From the NCBI GenBank assembly GCA_903843125.1, contig CAIMOR010000254.1, positions 1 through 64,000 on the forward strand: a stretch of DNA of 64,000 nucleotides, given 5' to 3'. The notes under the pieces were generated by a model. The model searched no databases. It saw only the letters and a list, made by a program, of their open reading frames with translations, and was not told where the DNA came from. Origin of the DNA: an uncultured Rhodospirillales bacterium. Lineage in GTDB: Bacteria > Pseudomonadota > Alphaproteobacteria > Acetobacterales > Acetobacteraceae. Positions 9,175-17,041 of this stretch are shown here, piece after piece (positions within the stretch are counted from its first letter, which is position 1; the number at the start of each line of letters is the position of its first letter). A program made the position numbers and the translations under genes.

Positions 9175-10008
9175 ATGCGCCGCCTGATCTTCAACGCCGA
9201 CGACCTCGGCCTCTCGCCGCAGGTCAACGCGGCGGTGGAGCAGGCGCACCGCGAGGGCGTGCTGACCGCCGCCAGCCTGATGGTCGGCGAACCCGCCCTG
9301 GCCGAGGGCGTCGCCATCGCCCGGCGCAACCCGGCGCTCGCCATCGGCCTGCACCTGACCCTGACCGATGGCACGCCCACCCTGCCGCCCGAGCGCATCC
9401 CCGCCCTCACCCAGCCCAACGGCCGCTTCCGCGACGACATGGCCGGGCTTGGCCTGACGCTCGCCCTCAGCCCCGCCGCCCGGGCGCAGCTCCGGGCCGA
9501 AATCGCCGCCCAATTCGCCGCCTTCGCCGGCACCGGCCTGCCCTGCGACCACCTGAACGCCCACAAGCACTATCACCTGCACCCCATCATCGCTGCCATC
9601 GCCTTCCGGGAAGCCGCCCGCCACGGGGTCAAGGCGGTGCGCATCCCGTGGGAGCCACCGGCGCTGATCCACGCCGTGGAGCCCGCCGCCGCCACCCAGC
9701 CGCGCGCGCTCTACCCCTTCACCGCGCTGCTCCGCCGGCTGGCGGCCCGCCATGGGCTGCGCGCGCCGGACCGCGTGGTCGGCCTGGCCTGGTCCGGCGC
9801 CTTCACCGCGCAGCGCCTGGCCGCCGTGCTGCCGCACATTCCGCCCGGCGTCACCGAGGTCTACCTGCACCCGGCGACCGCGGACGGCTTCCCGGGAGAG
9901 GCGCCAGGCTACCGCTATGCCGAGGAGCTGGCAGCGCTGCTGGACCCCGCCGTGCGCACCGCCCTGGGCAACACGGCAACGGCCGGCTACACCGCCGCCC
10001 TGAGATGA
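9175..10008 (+). CDS. hpnK: HpnK, hopanoid-associated ChbG/YdjC-type deacetylase
   Basis: This 277-residue protein is the ChbG/YdjC-type carbohydrate deacetylase HpnK. In the cyclitol-ether hopanoid pathway HpnK removes the acetyl group from the N-acetylglucosamine added by HpnI. The metal-site motif IFNADDLGLS is at residues 5-14, and a histidine-rich HKHYHLHP segment lies near 130. I start it at the ATG at 9175, which matches the usual family N terminus. The same frame is open for about 300 bases upstream, but that stretch is out of frame with the preceding gene and lacks homology. Four bases separate it from the previous stop. Confidence 0.93.
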   Translation: MRRLIFNADDLGLSPQVNAAVEQAHREGVLTAASLMVGEPALAEGVAIARRNPALAIGLHLTLTDGTPTLPPERIPALTQPNGRFRDDMAGLGLTLALSPAARAQLRAEIAAQFAAFAGTGLPCDHLNAHKHYHLHPIIAAIAFREAARHGVKAVRIPWEPPALIHAVEPAAATQPRALYPFTALLRRLAARHGLRAPDRVVGLAWSGAFTAQRLAAVLPHIPPGVTEVYLHPATADGFPGEAPGYRYAEELAALLDPAVRTALGNTATAGYTAALR

Positions 10009-10027
10009 GCCGCGCGCCCCGCCAGCC

Positions 10028-10984
10028 ATGAACCGCATCGGCTTTCTGCTCGCGCTCGCTGGCCTGGGCGGCGCGGTGCTGCTTCTGGCCCAGCAGGACC
10101 TGTCGGAGGTCGGCGCCCTGCTGCGCTCCGCCGGCCTCGGCCTGGTGCTGGCCGGTGCCGCGCATGCCCTGCCCATGGCGCTGAATGCCGAGGCCTGGCG
10201 CGTGCTGCTGCCCGGCAGCAAGCGGCCCTCCCTGGCGGCGATGACCGCCAATGTCTGGATCAGGGAAAGCATCAACGGCCTGCTGCCGGTTGCGCGCATC
10301 GGCGGCGAGGTGGCCAGCTATCGGCTGCTGCGCAGCGAGGGGGTCGGCCCCGCCCCGGCCGCGGCCAGTCTGATGGTGGACATGGCCATCGGCATCCTCA
10401 GCCAGCTCGCCTTCGCTCTGCTGGGCCTGGCGCTGCTGGCCGGGCATGGCGGCGCGGTGGGCTGGCAGGGCATCGTGCTGGGCATGCTCGGCGGGCTGGC
10501 GCTGGCCGGCGGCTTCATCCTGGCGCAGCGGGCCAACCTGCTCTCCCGCCTTGCCGGCGCGTTGAATGCGGTGGCGGCCGGGCGGTTCCATGCCTTCACC
10601 GCGCACTCCCAGAAGATCGACCGGATGGCCCGGCGGTTGTGGCGCTCGCGCGGTGCCATCGGGCTGTGCTTCGGCTGGCAATTCGCCGGCTGGGTCGCCG
10701 GCGCAGCGGAGATCTGGCTGGCGCTGACCTTCCTCGGGCACCCGGTGGCGCCCGCCACGGCCTTGGCGATCGAGGCGATGATCCAGGCGCTGAGCAGCGC
10801 CGCCTTCATCGTGCCCGGCGCGCTGGGCCTGCAGGAGGCGGGGTTCCTCGGCCTCGGCGTGCTGGTCGGGTTGCCGGCGGAGGCTGGGGCAGCTCTGGCC
10901 ATCGCCCGGCGCATCCGCGACCTCGTCGTCTTCCTGCCGGGGCTGGCGGCCTGGGTCTGGGCGGAAAGGCGCATCGCGGCCTAG
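10028..10984 (+). CDS. hpnL: HpnL, hopanoid-associated membrane protein
   Basis: This 318-residue polytopic membrane protein matches HpnL, a flippase-like member of the lysylphosphatidylglycerol synthase transmembrane family, with about eight hydrophobic segments. Typical signals are NVWIRESINGLLPVARIGGEVASYRLL (about residues 75-101, conserved core LLPVARIGGE) and ALGLQEAGFLGLG near 261. It lies 19 bases downstream of hpnK and closes the operon. Its proposed role is moving or organising hopanoids in the envelope; the biochemical activity is not established. Confidence 0.9.
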   Translation: MNRIGFLLALAGLGGAVLLLAQQDLSEVGALLRSAGLGLVLAGAAHALPMALNAEAWRVLLPGSKRPSLAAMTANVWIRESINGLLPVARIGGEVASYRLLRSEGVGPAPAAASLMVDMAIGILSQLAFALLGLALLAGHGGAVGWQGIVLGMLGGLALAGGFILAQRANLLSRLAGALNAVAAGRFHAFTAHSQKIDRMARRLWRSRGAIGLCFGWQFAGWVAGAAEIWLALTFLGHPVAPATALAIEAMIQALSSAAFIVPGALGLQEAGFLGLGVLVGLPAEAGAALAIARRIRDLVVFLPGLAAWVWAERRIAA

Positions 10985-11080
10985 GGCCGGGTGCCCAGGC
11001 TACGGCGCGCGGCCATGCCGGGTTTGCTCTGGCGTCCTGATCGTCGCCGCGCCGGCAAAAGCCTGGAGACGGTCAGACGC

Positions 11081-11109
11081 TTCCGTGAGCGTCCGGCACA
11101 CCCTAGGCT
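11081..11109 (+). promoter_or_regulatory. Candidate promoter giving a leaderless transcript
   Basis: A -10-like TAGGCT (11104-11109) lies 17 bases after TTCCGT (11081-11086) and only 6 bases before the ATG at 11116. If it is used, transcription would start at or next to the start codon. The same TAGGCT hexamer recurs before other genes in this window. Confidence 0.4.
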
Positions 11110-11115
11110 GCGCCG

Positions 11116-12081
11116 ATGACCCTTCGCCGCCACCTGCTGACCGCCCCGCTTGCCCTGCTGGCGACGCCGGCGCTGGCCCAACCGCTGTTCTCGCGGCCGA
11201 TCCGCATCGTCATCCCGGTGGTGGCCGGCGGCGCGGTGGATGTCTCGGTCCGCACCATCTCGCCGCGCCTTTCGGCTGAACTCGGCCAGCCGGTGGTGCT
11301 GGACAACCGGCCGGGCGGCGCCGGCAGCCTGGCGGCCGATATCGTCGCCCACGCGCCGCCGGACGGCCATACCCTGCTGCTCGGCACCGTCGGCGTGGTG
11401 GCGGTGAACCCGACGCTGTTCCGCAACCTGGCGACGCTGCCGGGGCGGGACATGGCGCCGGTCTCCAAGCTGGTGGACGTGGCCAACCTGCTCGCGGTGC
11501 CGAGCGACCGGCCGTGGCGCAGCGTGCCGACGCTGCTGGCGGCGCTGAAGGCGGCGCCGGGACGCCTGAGCTATGGCTCGGCCGGCATCGGCTCGGCCGG
11601 GCACCTGGCCGGTGCGCTGCTGGATCACCTGGCGGGCACCGAGGCGGTGCACATTCCCTATCGCGGCGGTGGCCAACTGATCACCGACCTGATCTCCGGC
11701 AAGGTCGACTACGCCTTCGCCACCGCCGGCACGGTGCTGCCGCATGTCGAGGGCGGAAGGTTGCGGGCGCTGGCGGTGCCGACGGCACAGCGGTCCCGGC
11801 TGATGCCCGACGTGCCGACCATGGCGGAAGGCGGCGTGCCCGGCTACGCCATCAACAACTGGTACGGCGTGCTGGCGCCGAAAGGCACGCCGGCGCCGGT
11901 GATCGCCGCCCTGAACGCAGCCATCCGCGCCGCGTTGGCCGACCCCGAGAACCAGGCCAGGCTGGCGACGCATGGGCTGGAGCCGGCGGCATCCACCCCG
12001 GAGGAGTTCGCCGCGTTCATCCCGGCGGAGATCGACCGCTACGCCACGATCATCCGCGCCGCCGGGATCACCGGGGAATGA
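11116..12081 (+). CDS. Bug/TctC-type periplasmic substrate-binding protein
   Basis: This 321-residue protein belongs to the Bug (TctC) family, exported binding proteins for carboxylates and other small organics. The first 21 residues form a signal peptide ending at TPALAQP. The mature protein starts with the usual PIRIVIPVVAGGAVDVSVR strand-loop and carries APPDGHTLLLG and HIPYRGGGQ further on. Its stop overlaps the start of the next Bug gene (ATGA), giving a tandem pair. No TctA or TctB membrane subunit is present in the window, so it may serve a transporter elsewhere or act in signalling, as proposed for many orphan Bug proteins. Confidence 0.93.
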   Translation: MTLRRHLLTAPLALLATPALAQPLFSRPIRIVIPVVAGGAVDVSVRTISPRLSAELGQPVVLDNRPGGAGSLAADIVAHAPPDGHTLLLGTVGVVAVNPTLFRNLATLPGRDMAPVSKLVDVANLLAVPSDRPWRSVPTLLAALKAAPGRLSYGSAGIGSAGHLAGALLDHLAGTEAVHIPYRGGGQLITDLISGKVDYAFATAGTVLPHVEGGRLRALAVPTAQRSRLMPDVPTMAEGGVPGYAINNWYGVLAPKGTPAPVIAALNAAIRAALADPENQARLATHGLEPAASTPEEFAAFIPAEIDRYATIIRAAGITGE

Positions 12082-13040
12082 TCGCCAGGCGGGGCCTGCT
12101 GGCCGGGCTGGCGACACCGGCCGTGGCGCGGGCGCAGGGCGAATGGCCCCAGCGCGCCATTCGCATCGTGATCCCCTTCGCCCCGGGCGGGTCCTCCGAT
12201 ATCGCCGCGCGCCTGATCGTGCCGCGGCTCTCGGCGCTGCTCGGGCAGAACCTGCTGATCGAGAATCGCGGCGGCGCCGGCGGCAACATCGCGGCCGAGA
12301 CGGTGGCCCGCGCGCCCGCGGATGGCTACACGCTGTTCCAGGGCAACATCGGCATCCTGGCGGTGAATCCCACCCTGTATCGCACCCTGCCGGTGGACAT
12401 GGAGCGCGATTTCGCGCCGATTTCCCACCTGATGTCGGTGTTCTACGTGCTGGTGACGCCGATGGATCGGCCCTGGCACAGCGTTGCGCAACTGATCTCG
12501 GCGGCGAAGGCGCAGCCGGAAACGCTCTCGGCCGGAAACAGCGGCGTCGGCAGCATGGGGCACCTCGCCTCGGTCTTGTTCGACCATCTTGCCGGGGTGA
12601 AAACCATCCCGGTGCCCTATCGGGGCGGCGGCCCGCTGGCCAATGACGTGCTGGCGGGGAAGCTGGACTTTTCCTTCTCCACCGCACCGACCGTGCTCTC
12701 GCTGATCGAAGCCGCGCAGTTGCGCGCCCTGGCGGTAGGTACCGCCACCCGCAGCGCGTTGCTGCCGGGCGTGCCGACGGTGGCCGAAGCTGGCTTGGCA
12801 GACTTCGAGGTGCCGAATTGGGATGGCTGGCTGGCGCCGCGCGGCACCCCGTCCGGCGTCATCGCACGGCTCAATGCGGCGATGCGGCAGGTGTTGGCGG
12901 AGCCGGAGATCATCGCCGAGTACAACAAGCGTGGCATGGAACCGCTGCCCAGCGACCCCGCGACGCTGGGCGCCGAAATCCATCGGCGCATCGCACAATT
13001 CGCGCCGATCGTGCGCGCCACCGGGGCGACACCGGATTAG
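12078..13040 (+). CDS. Bug/TctC-type substrate-binding protein, second of a tandem pair
   Basis: This 320-residue Bug-family protein has a short signal (MIARRGLLAGLATPAVARAQ) followed by IRIVIPFAPGGSSDIAARL, APADGYTLF and VPYRGGGP. The start at 12078 is set by the 4-base ATGA overlap with the preceding Bug gene. Longer in-frame extensions would run inside that gene. The pair is related but clearly diverged, so it looks like an old duplication retained in one operon with a different ligand. No membrane components accompany it. Confidence 0.92.
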   Translation: MIARRGLLAGLATPAVARAQGEWPQRAIRIVIPFAPGGSSDIAARLIVPRLSALLGQNLLIENRGGAGGNIAAETVARAPADGYTLFQGNIGILAVNPTLYRTLPVDMERDFAPISHLMSVFYVLVTPMDRPWHSVAQLISAAKAQPETLSAGNSGVGSMGHLASVLFDHLAGVKTIPVPYRGGGPLANDVLAGKLDFSFSTAPTVLSLIEAAQLRALAVGTATRSALLPGVPTVAEAGLADFEVPNWDGWLAPRGTPSGVIARLNAAMRQVLAEPEIIAEYNKRGMEPLPSDPATLGAEIHRRIAQFAPIVRATGATPD

Positions 13041-13140
13041 TCCAGCGCCTGCCGGCCGTGCCCAGGTCGCAGCTGGCGGCAGACGCTAAGTCGCGCGGCT
13101 GCCGGCCCGGCCTAGGTCGCGCGCGGCTGCCGGCCGCGAC
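13041..13140. repeat. GC-rich imperfect repeats at a convergent gene end
   Basis: The core GCTGCCGGCC, or GCCTGCCGGCC, occurs three times here, each followed or preceded by an AGTCGC or AGGTCGC block. The last copy also contains the inverted pair GTCGCG (13116-13121) and CGCGAC (13135-13140). The block lies where the Bug gene and the minus-strand unknown gene converge, and it overlaps the end of the latter. It may act as a terminator or simply be slippage-generated. Confidence 0.4.
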
Positions 13141-13822
13141 GTATGGCACCCGCCACCTGCCACCGCGGGGCATCGGCGACGCGTTGCCGGCGCCTCGCGG
13201 CGGCTTCCGTGCCCTGTGCCGAATCGTCGACCGGCAGGCTCAGCGTATGTTCGGTGGCGACGTGGCCGGGCTCGGGTTCCGGCGGCGGGGAAAACAACTC
13301 CTCGGCGCGCTCCACCATGGTGCGTCGGCGAGCCGGCTTGCGCGTCTCGCCCTCGGCTTCCGGCTTCGCAGCAAGGCGGCGACGCGGGACGCGGCGAGGC
13401 GCGACGTCTTCGGCAGCGGCTTCCTCGACAGCCGGTTCCGCCGCCGGCCGCTCGGGGACGACGGCCAGTGGCAGTTGCGGCTCAGGCGCGACCTCCGACG
13501 AGGCCGATGGCTCGGGCTCGGGCTCGGGCTTGGCAGCGGCAGACGGAGCCGGCGCTGGCCGGGGAGCGACGGCGACAGCAACGGCCGTCGGCGGCTCCGG
13601 CGCAGCGGCGGCAACGGCGAATGCTTCGGCATCCGCAATCACCGGCGCCAGGGTCGCGTGGGTTTCGAAGTAAAGCCCATCGCGGGAAACAACATGGGGC
13701 CGGCCATCCACATCGAATACCCGGCGCTGCATGGTCATCCGGTCGATCTGGCCTTGCGTCGCCGGAAACAGGACGAAACCGCGGGCCTTCGCAGCCGCGA
13801 CCTGCTGAGGGGTAAGCTTCAA
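13112..13822 (-). CDS. Proline/alanine-rich protein of unknown function
   Basis: This 236-residue product is not recognised. The first 55 residues look folded, with KLTPQQVAAAKARGF, FPATQGQIDRMTMQRRVFDV and GRPHVVSRDGLYFET. Residues about 60-150 are a low-complexity stretch rich in Ala, Pro, Glu and Val, including PEPEPEPSAS. The C terminus is basic (RRVPRRRLAA, RKPARRR). I propose the TTG start at 13822, which has TTGGAG six bases upstream; the first ATG would cut into the conserved-looking part. The composition suggests an envelope-spanning or nucleic-acid-associated linker protein, but no signal or membrane segment is evident. Confidence 0.55.
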   Translation of the reverse strand: MKLTPQQVAAAKARGFVLFPATQGQIDRMTMQRRVFDVDGRPHVVSRDGLYFETHATLAPVIADAEAFAVAAAAPEPPTAVAVAVAPRPAPAPSAAAKPEPEPEPSASSEVAPEPQLPLAVVPERPAAEPAVEEAAAEDVAPRRVPRRRLAAKPEAEGETRKPARRRTMVERAEELFSPPPEPEPGHVATEHTLSLPVDDSAQGTEAAARRRQRVADAPRWQVAGAIRRGRQPRAT

Positions 13823-14106
13823 ACGAATACTCCAAGAACAAGGCCGCGCCTCTGCGGCTGCAACGCGGCGGGAGATGACGCCCGGATATGCGGAACTCGC
13901 GGCATAACCGGCCGCGACTCGGGCGCACTGAACTGGCTGACGCAATGGCGTGTACCACGCCGCGGGTTCACGGTTCAAATGCCGAGTGTCGACAAGGGTT
14001 CCCGGGGCCGCCGAGGTCCTGCGCGATGATGAACGAATGGACATCTCGTAATGGCGGCGCCCAGCGCCTATGTTCGTCGGGAATGGTGCCAAAGGAAGCC
14101 CGTCAG
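13823..14106. other. Divergent intergenic region
   Basis: These 284 bases separate the divergently oriented unknown gene (13822) and Tim44-like gene (14107). They should hold both promoters. Open frames crossing the region lack good start sites. TATGTT about 40 bases before the Tim44-like ATG could be a -10 element. I see no convincing repeat. Confidence 0.35.
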
Positions 14107-15051
14107 ATGTCTCGCCCGTCGCTTCTCGTTGCCGCCCTGGCCGCTGGCCTGATGGCGCTTGCGCCCGTGCTGGCCGACGCCCGCCCCGGTGGAGGCAGCT
14201 CCATGGGCAGCCGCGGCAGCCGGACCTTCTCCCCGCCGCCGTCGACCAATACCGCGCCCTACTCCGCCGCCCCGATGCAGCGCAGCATGACCGAGCCGTC
14301 GCGCCCGCCCCTGGGCATGCAGCAGACGGCGCCCGGCATGGCGCCCCGCCCTGGCCTGTTCGGTGGCGGCTTCATGTCCGGCCTGATGGGCGGCATCATC
14401 GGTGTCGGCCTCGGCGGCCTGTTGTTCGGCCATGGCCTGTTCGGCGGTGGCGGCTTCGGTGGCGCCGGCTTCCTCGGCCTGCTGCTGCAGCTGGCGCTGA
14501 TCGGTGGCCTGGTCTGGCTGCTGATGGGCTTCCTGCGGCGCCGCGCCCAGCCGGCGCTGGCCGGCATGCCCGGTGGCATGGCGCGGCAAATGGAAAATGG
14601 CCCGGCCTATGGCGGCGGCGGCGGTGGTGCCCCGGCGAGCCAGCCGGTGAACCTGACCGAGGCCGACTTCCAGGGCTTCGAGCGCACCCTGCAGGGCGTC
14701 AATGCGGCGTGGTCGAAGCAGGACCTGCGCGGCATCCAGGCGCTGTGCACGCCGGAAATGGTGCAGTACTTCGCCGATGACCTGGCGGAGCTGGCCAGCC
14801 GCGGCCTGCGCAACGAGACCCGCGACGTGAAGCTGGAGCAAGGCGACCTGGCCGAGGCGTGGAGCGAGAATGGCCGCGACTACGCCACCGTGGCGATGCG
14901 CTTCAGCCTGCTGGATGCCACCTTCCGCACGACCGACAACGCGGTGGTGGAAGGCAGCACGACCCAGCGCACCCAGGCGACGGAAACCTGGACCTTCGTC
15001 CGCGCCCGCGGCGGCCAGTGGCTGCTGAGCGCCGTGCAGCAGAACAGCTGA
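14107..15051 (+). CDS. Tim44-like domain membrane protein
   Basis: This 314-residue protein has a signal peptide (residues 1-24, ending LADARP), a Ser/Pro/Met-rich linker and a Gly/Phe-rich hydrophobic stretch around 80-145 that includes two membrane segments. A C-terminal Tim44-like domain (about 180-314) begins LTEADFQGFERTLQGVNAAWSKQD. Bacterial Tim44-like proteins are poorly characterised inner-membrane proteins with a ligand-binding-type fold. The ATG at 14107 is preceded by GGAAG and gives a clean signal sequence. A strong terminator follows at 15106. Confidence 0.82.
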   Translation: MSRPSLLVAALAAGLMALAPVLADARPGGGSSMGSRGSRTFSPPPSTNTAPYSAAPMQRSMTEPSRPPLGMQQTAPGMAPRPGLFGGGFMSGLMGGIIGVGLGGLLFGHGLFGGGGFGGAGFLGLLLQLALIGGLVWLLMGFLRRRAQPALAGMPGGMARQMENGPAYGGGGGGAPASQPVNLTEADFQGFERTLQGVNAAWSKQDLRGIQALCTPEMVQYFADDLAELASRGLRNETRDVKLEQGDLAEAWSENGRDYATVAMRFSLLDATFRTTDNAVVEGSTTQRTQATETWTFVRARGGQWLLSAVQQNS

Positions 15052-15105
15052 ACGGAAAACGCCCGGTCCCCTTGGGGCCCGGGCGCTCCTGGTTGCAGGC
15101 AACAT

Positions 15106-15133
15106 GGGCGGCGCCGGCATGCCGGCGCCGCCC
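15106..15133 (+). terminator. Rho-independent terminator (perfect 28-base palindrome)
   Basis: A perfect palindrome of GGGCGGCGCCGGC and its complement around a central AT forms a very stable hairpin, followed by TTTT at 15134-15137. It lies 54 bases past the Tim44-like stop and just before the convergent PhoD stop. A second, weaker hairpin (CGCCCGG paired with CCGGGCG, near 15060-15085) sits between it and the gene. The T-run points to plus-strand termination. Confidence 0.85.
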
Positions 15134-15141
15134 TTTTCGTA

Positions 15142-16920
15142 TCAGGTGGTCACCGCCGTCATCTGGCGGCTGCCCGGGGCCACGGTGAAGCTCTTCGTCG
15201 TGGTGGTGTAGGTGGTGGAGAACACCGTGCTGACGAAGACGAAGGTCGTCGTCAGCTGGGTCGGGCTGGCCGAGACCTTCATGAAGCCGCGGCTGGCCAG
15301 TTCGCACCATTGCAGCTTGTCGGTGTGCGACTTGGTCTGCGAGGAGTAGGTGATCAGGCCGCCCAGCAGGGCCGGGTCGAAGCCCGGGAAGGTCTGCTCG
15401 TAGCCCGGCGAGGTCACCGAGGTACCGCCGAACTCGACGCCGACCTTGGTGCTGCCGACGGCCAGGTTGGCGGCCCAGGCGTTGTGGCTGTCACCACTCA
15501 GCACCACCGGGTTGGCGGCCTTCAGCAGCGAGGCATAGAAGCGGTTGCGGGCGGTGGGGTAGCCGTTCCAGCTGTCCTGCGTCGCGGGATTGGGCAGGCC
15601 GAGCGCGCCGACCTGGCCGAACTGCGCCCCGGCGCCGGCGCCGAAGATGCCGTCGATGGTGGCGGAGATGGTGGCACGCTGGGTGTCGGTCAGGCCCGGG
15701 GCGTTCAGGAAGTCAGGCGCGATCTGGTAGTGCAGCAGGATCTGGTTGCCGATCAGCTGCCAGGTCTGCTTGGACTTGGACAGGACGGTGTCGACCCAGG
15801 CTTCCTGGCCGGCACCCATCAGGGTGCGCGGGCGGCCGCCGACGGTGTCCAGTGCCCAGCTGCCGGTCTGCGCGTAGTAACCATAGGCATTGCCCATGGC
15901 GGTCGGGGTCAGCTGCTGGTCGCGGCCAGCCAGGCGGGTGTCGAGCAGCACCAGGCGAGCGACCTTGCCGAAGTCGACATGGCGGTACAGCGTTTCCGGG
16001 TTGCCATTGGCGTCGAAGCGCGGGTTGACGCTGCGCACCGGCAGCCATTCGTACCAGGCCTGCAGCGCGGCCTGCTTGCGGGCCTGCCAGTCGCCCTGGG
16101 TGGCGGGGTGATGGTTCTCGGCGCCACCGGTCCAACTGTCATTGGCCGTCTCGTGGTCGTCATAGATCGCGAACCATGGGAAGTTCTGGTGCGCGGCCTG
16201 CAACTGCGGGTCGCTGTGATACAGTGCCTGGCGGGTGCGGTAGGCGGCCAGGCTCACCGTCTCGGCCATCGGCGCCAGCTGGTCGGCGCGCGGCTCGGTC
16301 ACCAGGCCCAGCGCCAGAGCGGTGGTCTGGTAGGCGGCGGGGCCGTATTCGTAGGTGTAGTCGCCCAGGTGGCACATGCCGAACAGGCTGTCGTCCTTCG
16401 CCGCCTCACCGTAAGCGTTGAAGTAGCCCTTCACGAAGTTGGTGCAGGAGAAGACCGCCAGGTTCACGGCGGCGGTGCTGTTGGCGTCCGGCAGGGTGCG
16501 GGTACGACCGACCGGCGAGGCGACGCCGTTGCAGGTGAACTGGTACCAGTAGGTGGCGCCGGCGGTCAGGCCGTTCGGGATGACCTTGACGGTCCAGTCG
16601 CTGGCGGCAACGGCGCGGGCGGTGCCCTGGGCCACCGGCGTCGCCATGTCGGCGGTGGCGGAGAGCTTCCAGTCCACCACCAGCGGGCTGGTGCCGCTCT
16701 GGGTCACGCGGGTCCACAGCACGACGCTGGTGGTGTGCGGCTCGCCGCTGGCCACGCCATGCAGGAACTGCGGCACGACGGTCGGCAACGCCATGGCGTC
16801 CAACCCGACCAGGCTGGCGGCGGCGGCACCGAAGACGACGCGGAAGGCATCGCGGCGACGCATCTCAAGCGCGATGCCGGCTTCAGCCGGCAGCGGCGCG
16901 TTGTGGGCAGGACGGATCAT
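15142..16920 (-). CDS. PhoD-like alkaline phosphatase
   Basis: This 592-residue exported metalloenzyme is a PhoD-like phosphodiesterase/alkaline phosphatase that releases phosphate from organic phosphates in the periplasm. The N terminus has an arginine-rich, Tat-like signal (RRRDAFRVVFGAAAASLVG, residues 21-39). A fibronectin-like domain (about 48-145) precedes the catalytic domain. Probable metal ligands are Cys159 in FSCTN, Asp187 and Tyr190 in HLGDYTYEYG, the YDDHE group (253-257), and a later LSGDSHNAW segment. No clear Pho box was found upstream, so phosphate control is not shown by the sequence. Confidence 0.92.
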   Translation of the reverse strand: MIRPAHNAPLPAEAGIALEMRRRDAFRVVFGAAAASLVGLDAMALPTVVPQFLHGVASGEPHTTSVVLWTRVTQSGTSPLVVDWKLSATADMATPVAQGTARAVAASDWTVKVIPNGLTAGATYWYQFTCNGVASPVGRTRTLPDANSTAAVNLAVFSCTNFVKGYFNAYGEAAKDDSLFGMCHLGDYTYEYGPAAYQTTALALGLVTEPRADQLAPMAETVSLAAYRTRQALYHSDPQLQAAHQNFPWFAIYDDHETANDSWTGGAENHHPATQGDWQARKQAALQAWYEWLPVRSVNPRFDANGNPETLYRHVDFGKVARLVLLDTRLAGRDQQLTPTAMGNAYGYYAQTGSWALDTVGGRPRTLMGAGQEAWVDTVLSKSKQTWQLIGNQILLHYQIAPDFLNAPGLTDTQRATISATIDGIFGAGAGAQFGQVGALGLPNPATQDSWNGYPTARNRFYASLLKAANPVVLSGDSHNAWAANLAVGSTKVGVEFGGTSVTSPGYEQTFPGFDPALLGGLITYSSQTKSHTDKLQWCELASRGFMKVSASPTQLTTTFVFVSTVFSTTYTTTTKSFTVAPGSRQMTAVTT

Positions 16921-16928
16921 GTGGCGTT

Positions 16929-16966
16929 AACCCCAGGGTAAGGAGGTTGCCCTCCTGCCAGGGGTT
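16929..16966 (-). promoter_or_regulatory. Two-tier hairpin in the phosphatase 5' region
   Basis: Read on the minus strand, AACCCC pairs with GGGGTT and encloses a second stem, AGGAGG with CCTCCT, around a 4-base loop. It ends 8 bases before the phosphatase ATG. It could terminate transcription coming from the tartrate dehydratase gene or control phosphatase translation. There is no T-run. Confidence 0.45.
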
Positions 16967-17041
16967 TGTTGCGGCGCCGCGTCAACTCCGTCGCAGCCGG
17001 ATAACAATTGCCATCCGGCCGCCGAAAGCGCCGGGCTGTGG

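Noticed and set aside
7023-9566. A very long minus-strand open frame (about 847 codons) opposite hpnI, hpnJ and the PNPOx-like gene
   Set aside because: It is antisense to three well-recognised genes. High GC in third positions removes stops on the opposite strand. The translation is low in complexity and has no domain.
16996-17019. A lac-operator-like ATAACAATT sequence within a 7-base inverted repeat
   Set aside because: The resemblance is short, no LacI-type gene is nearby, and chance occurrence is likely. The repeat lacks a T-run for termination.
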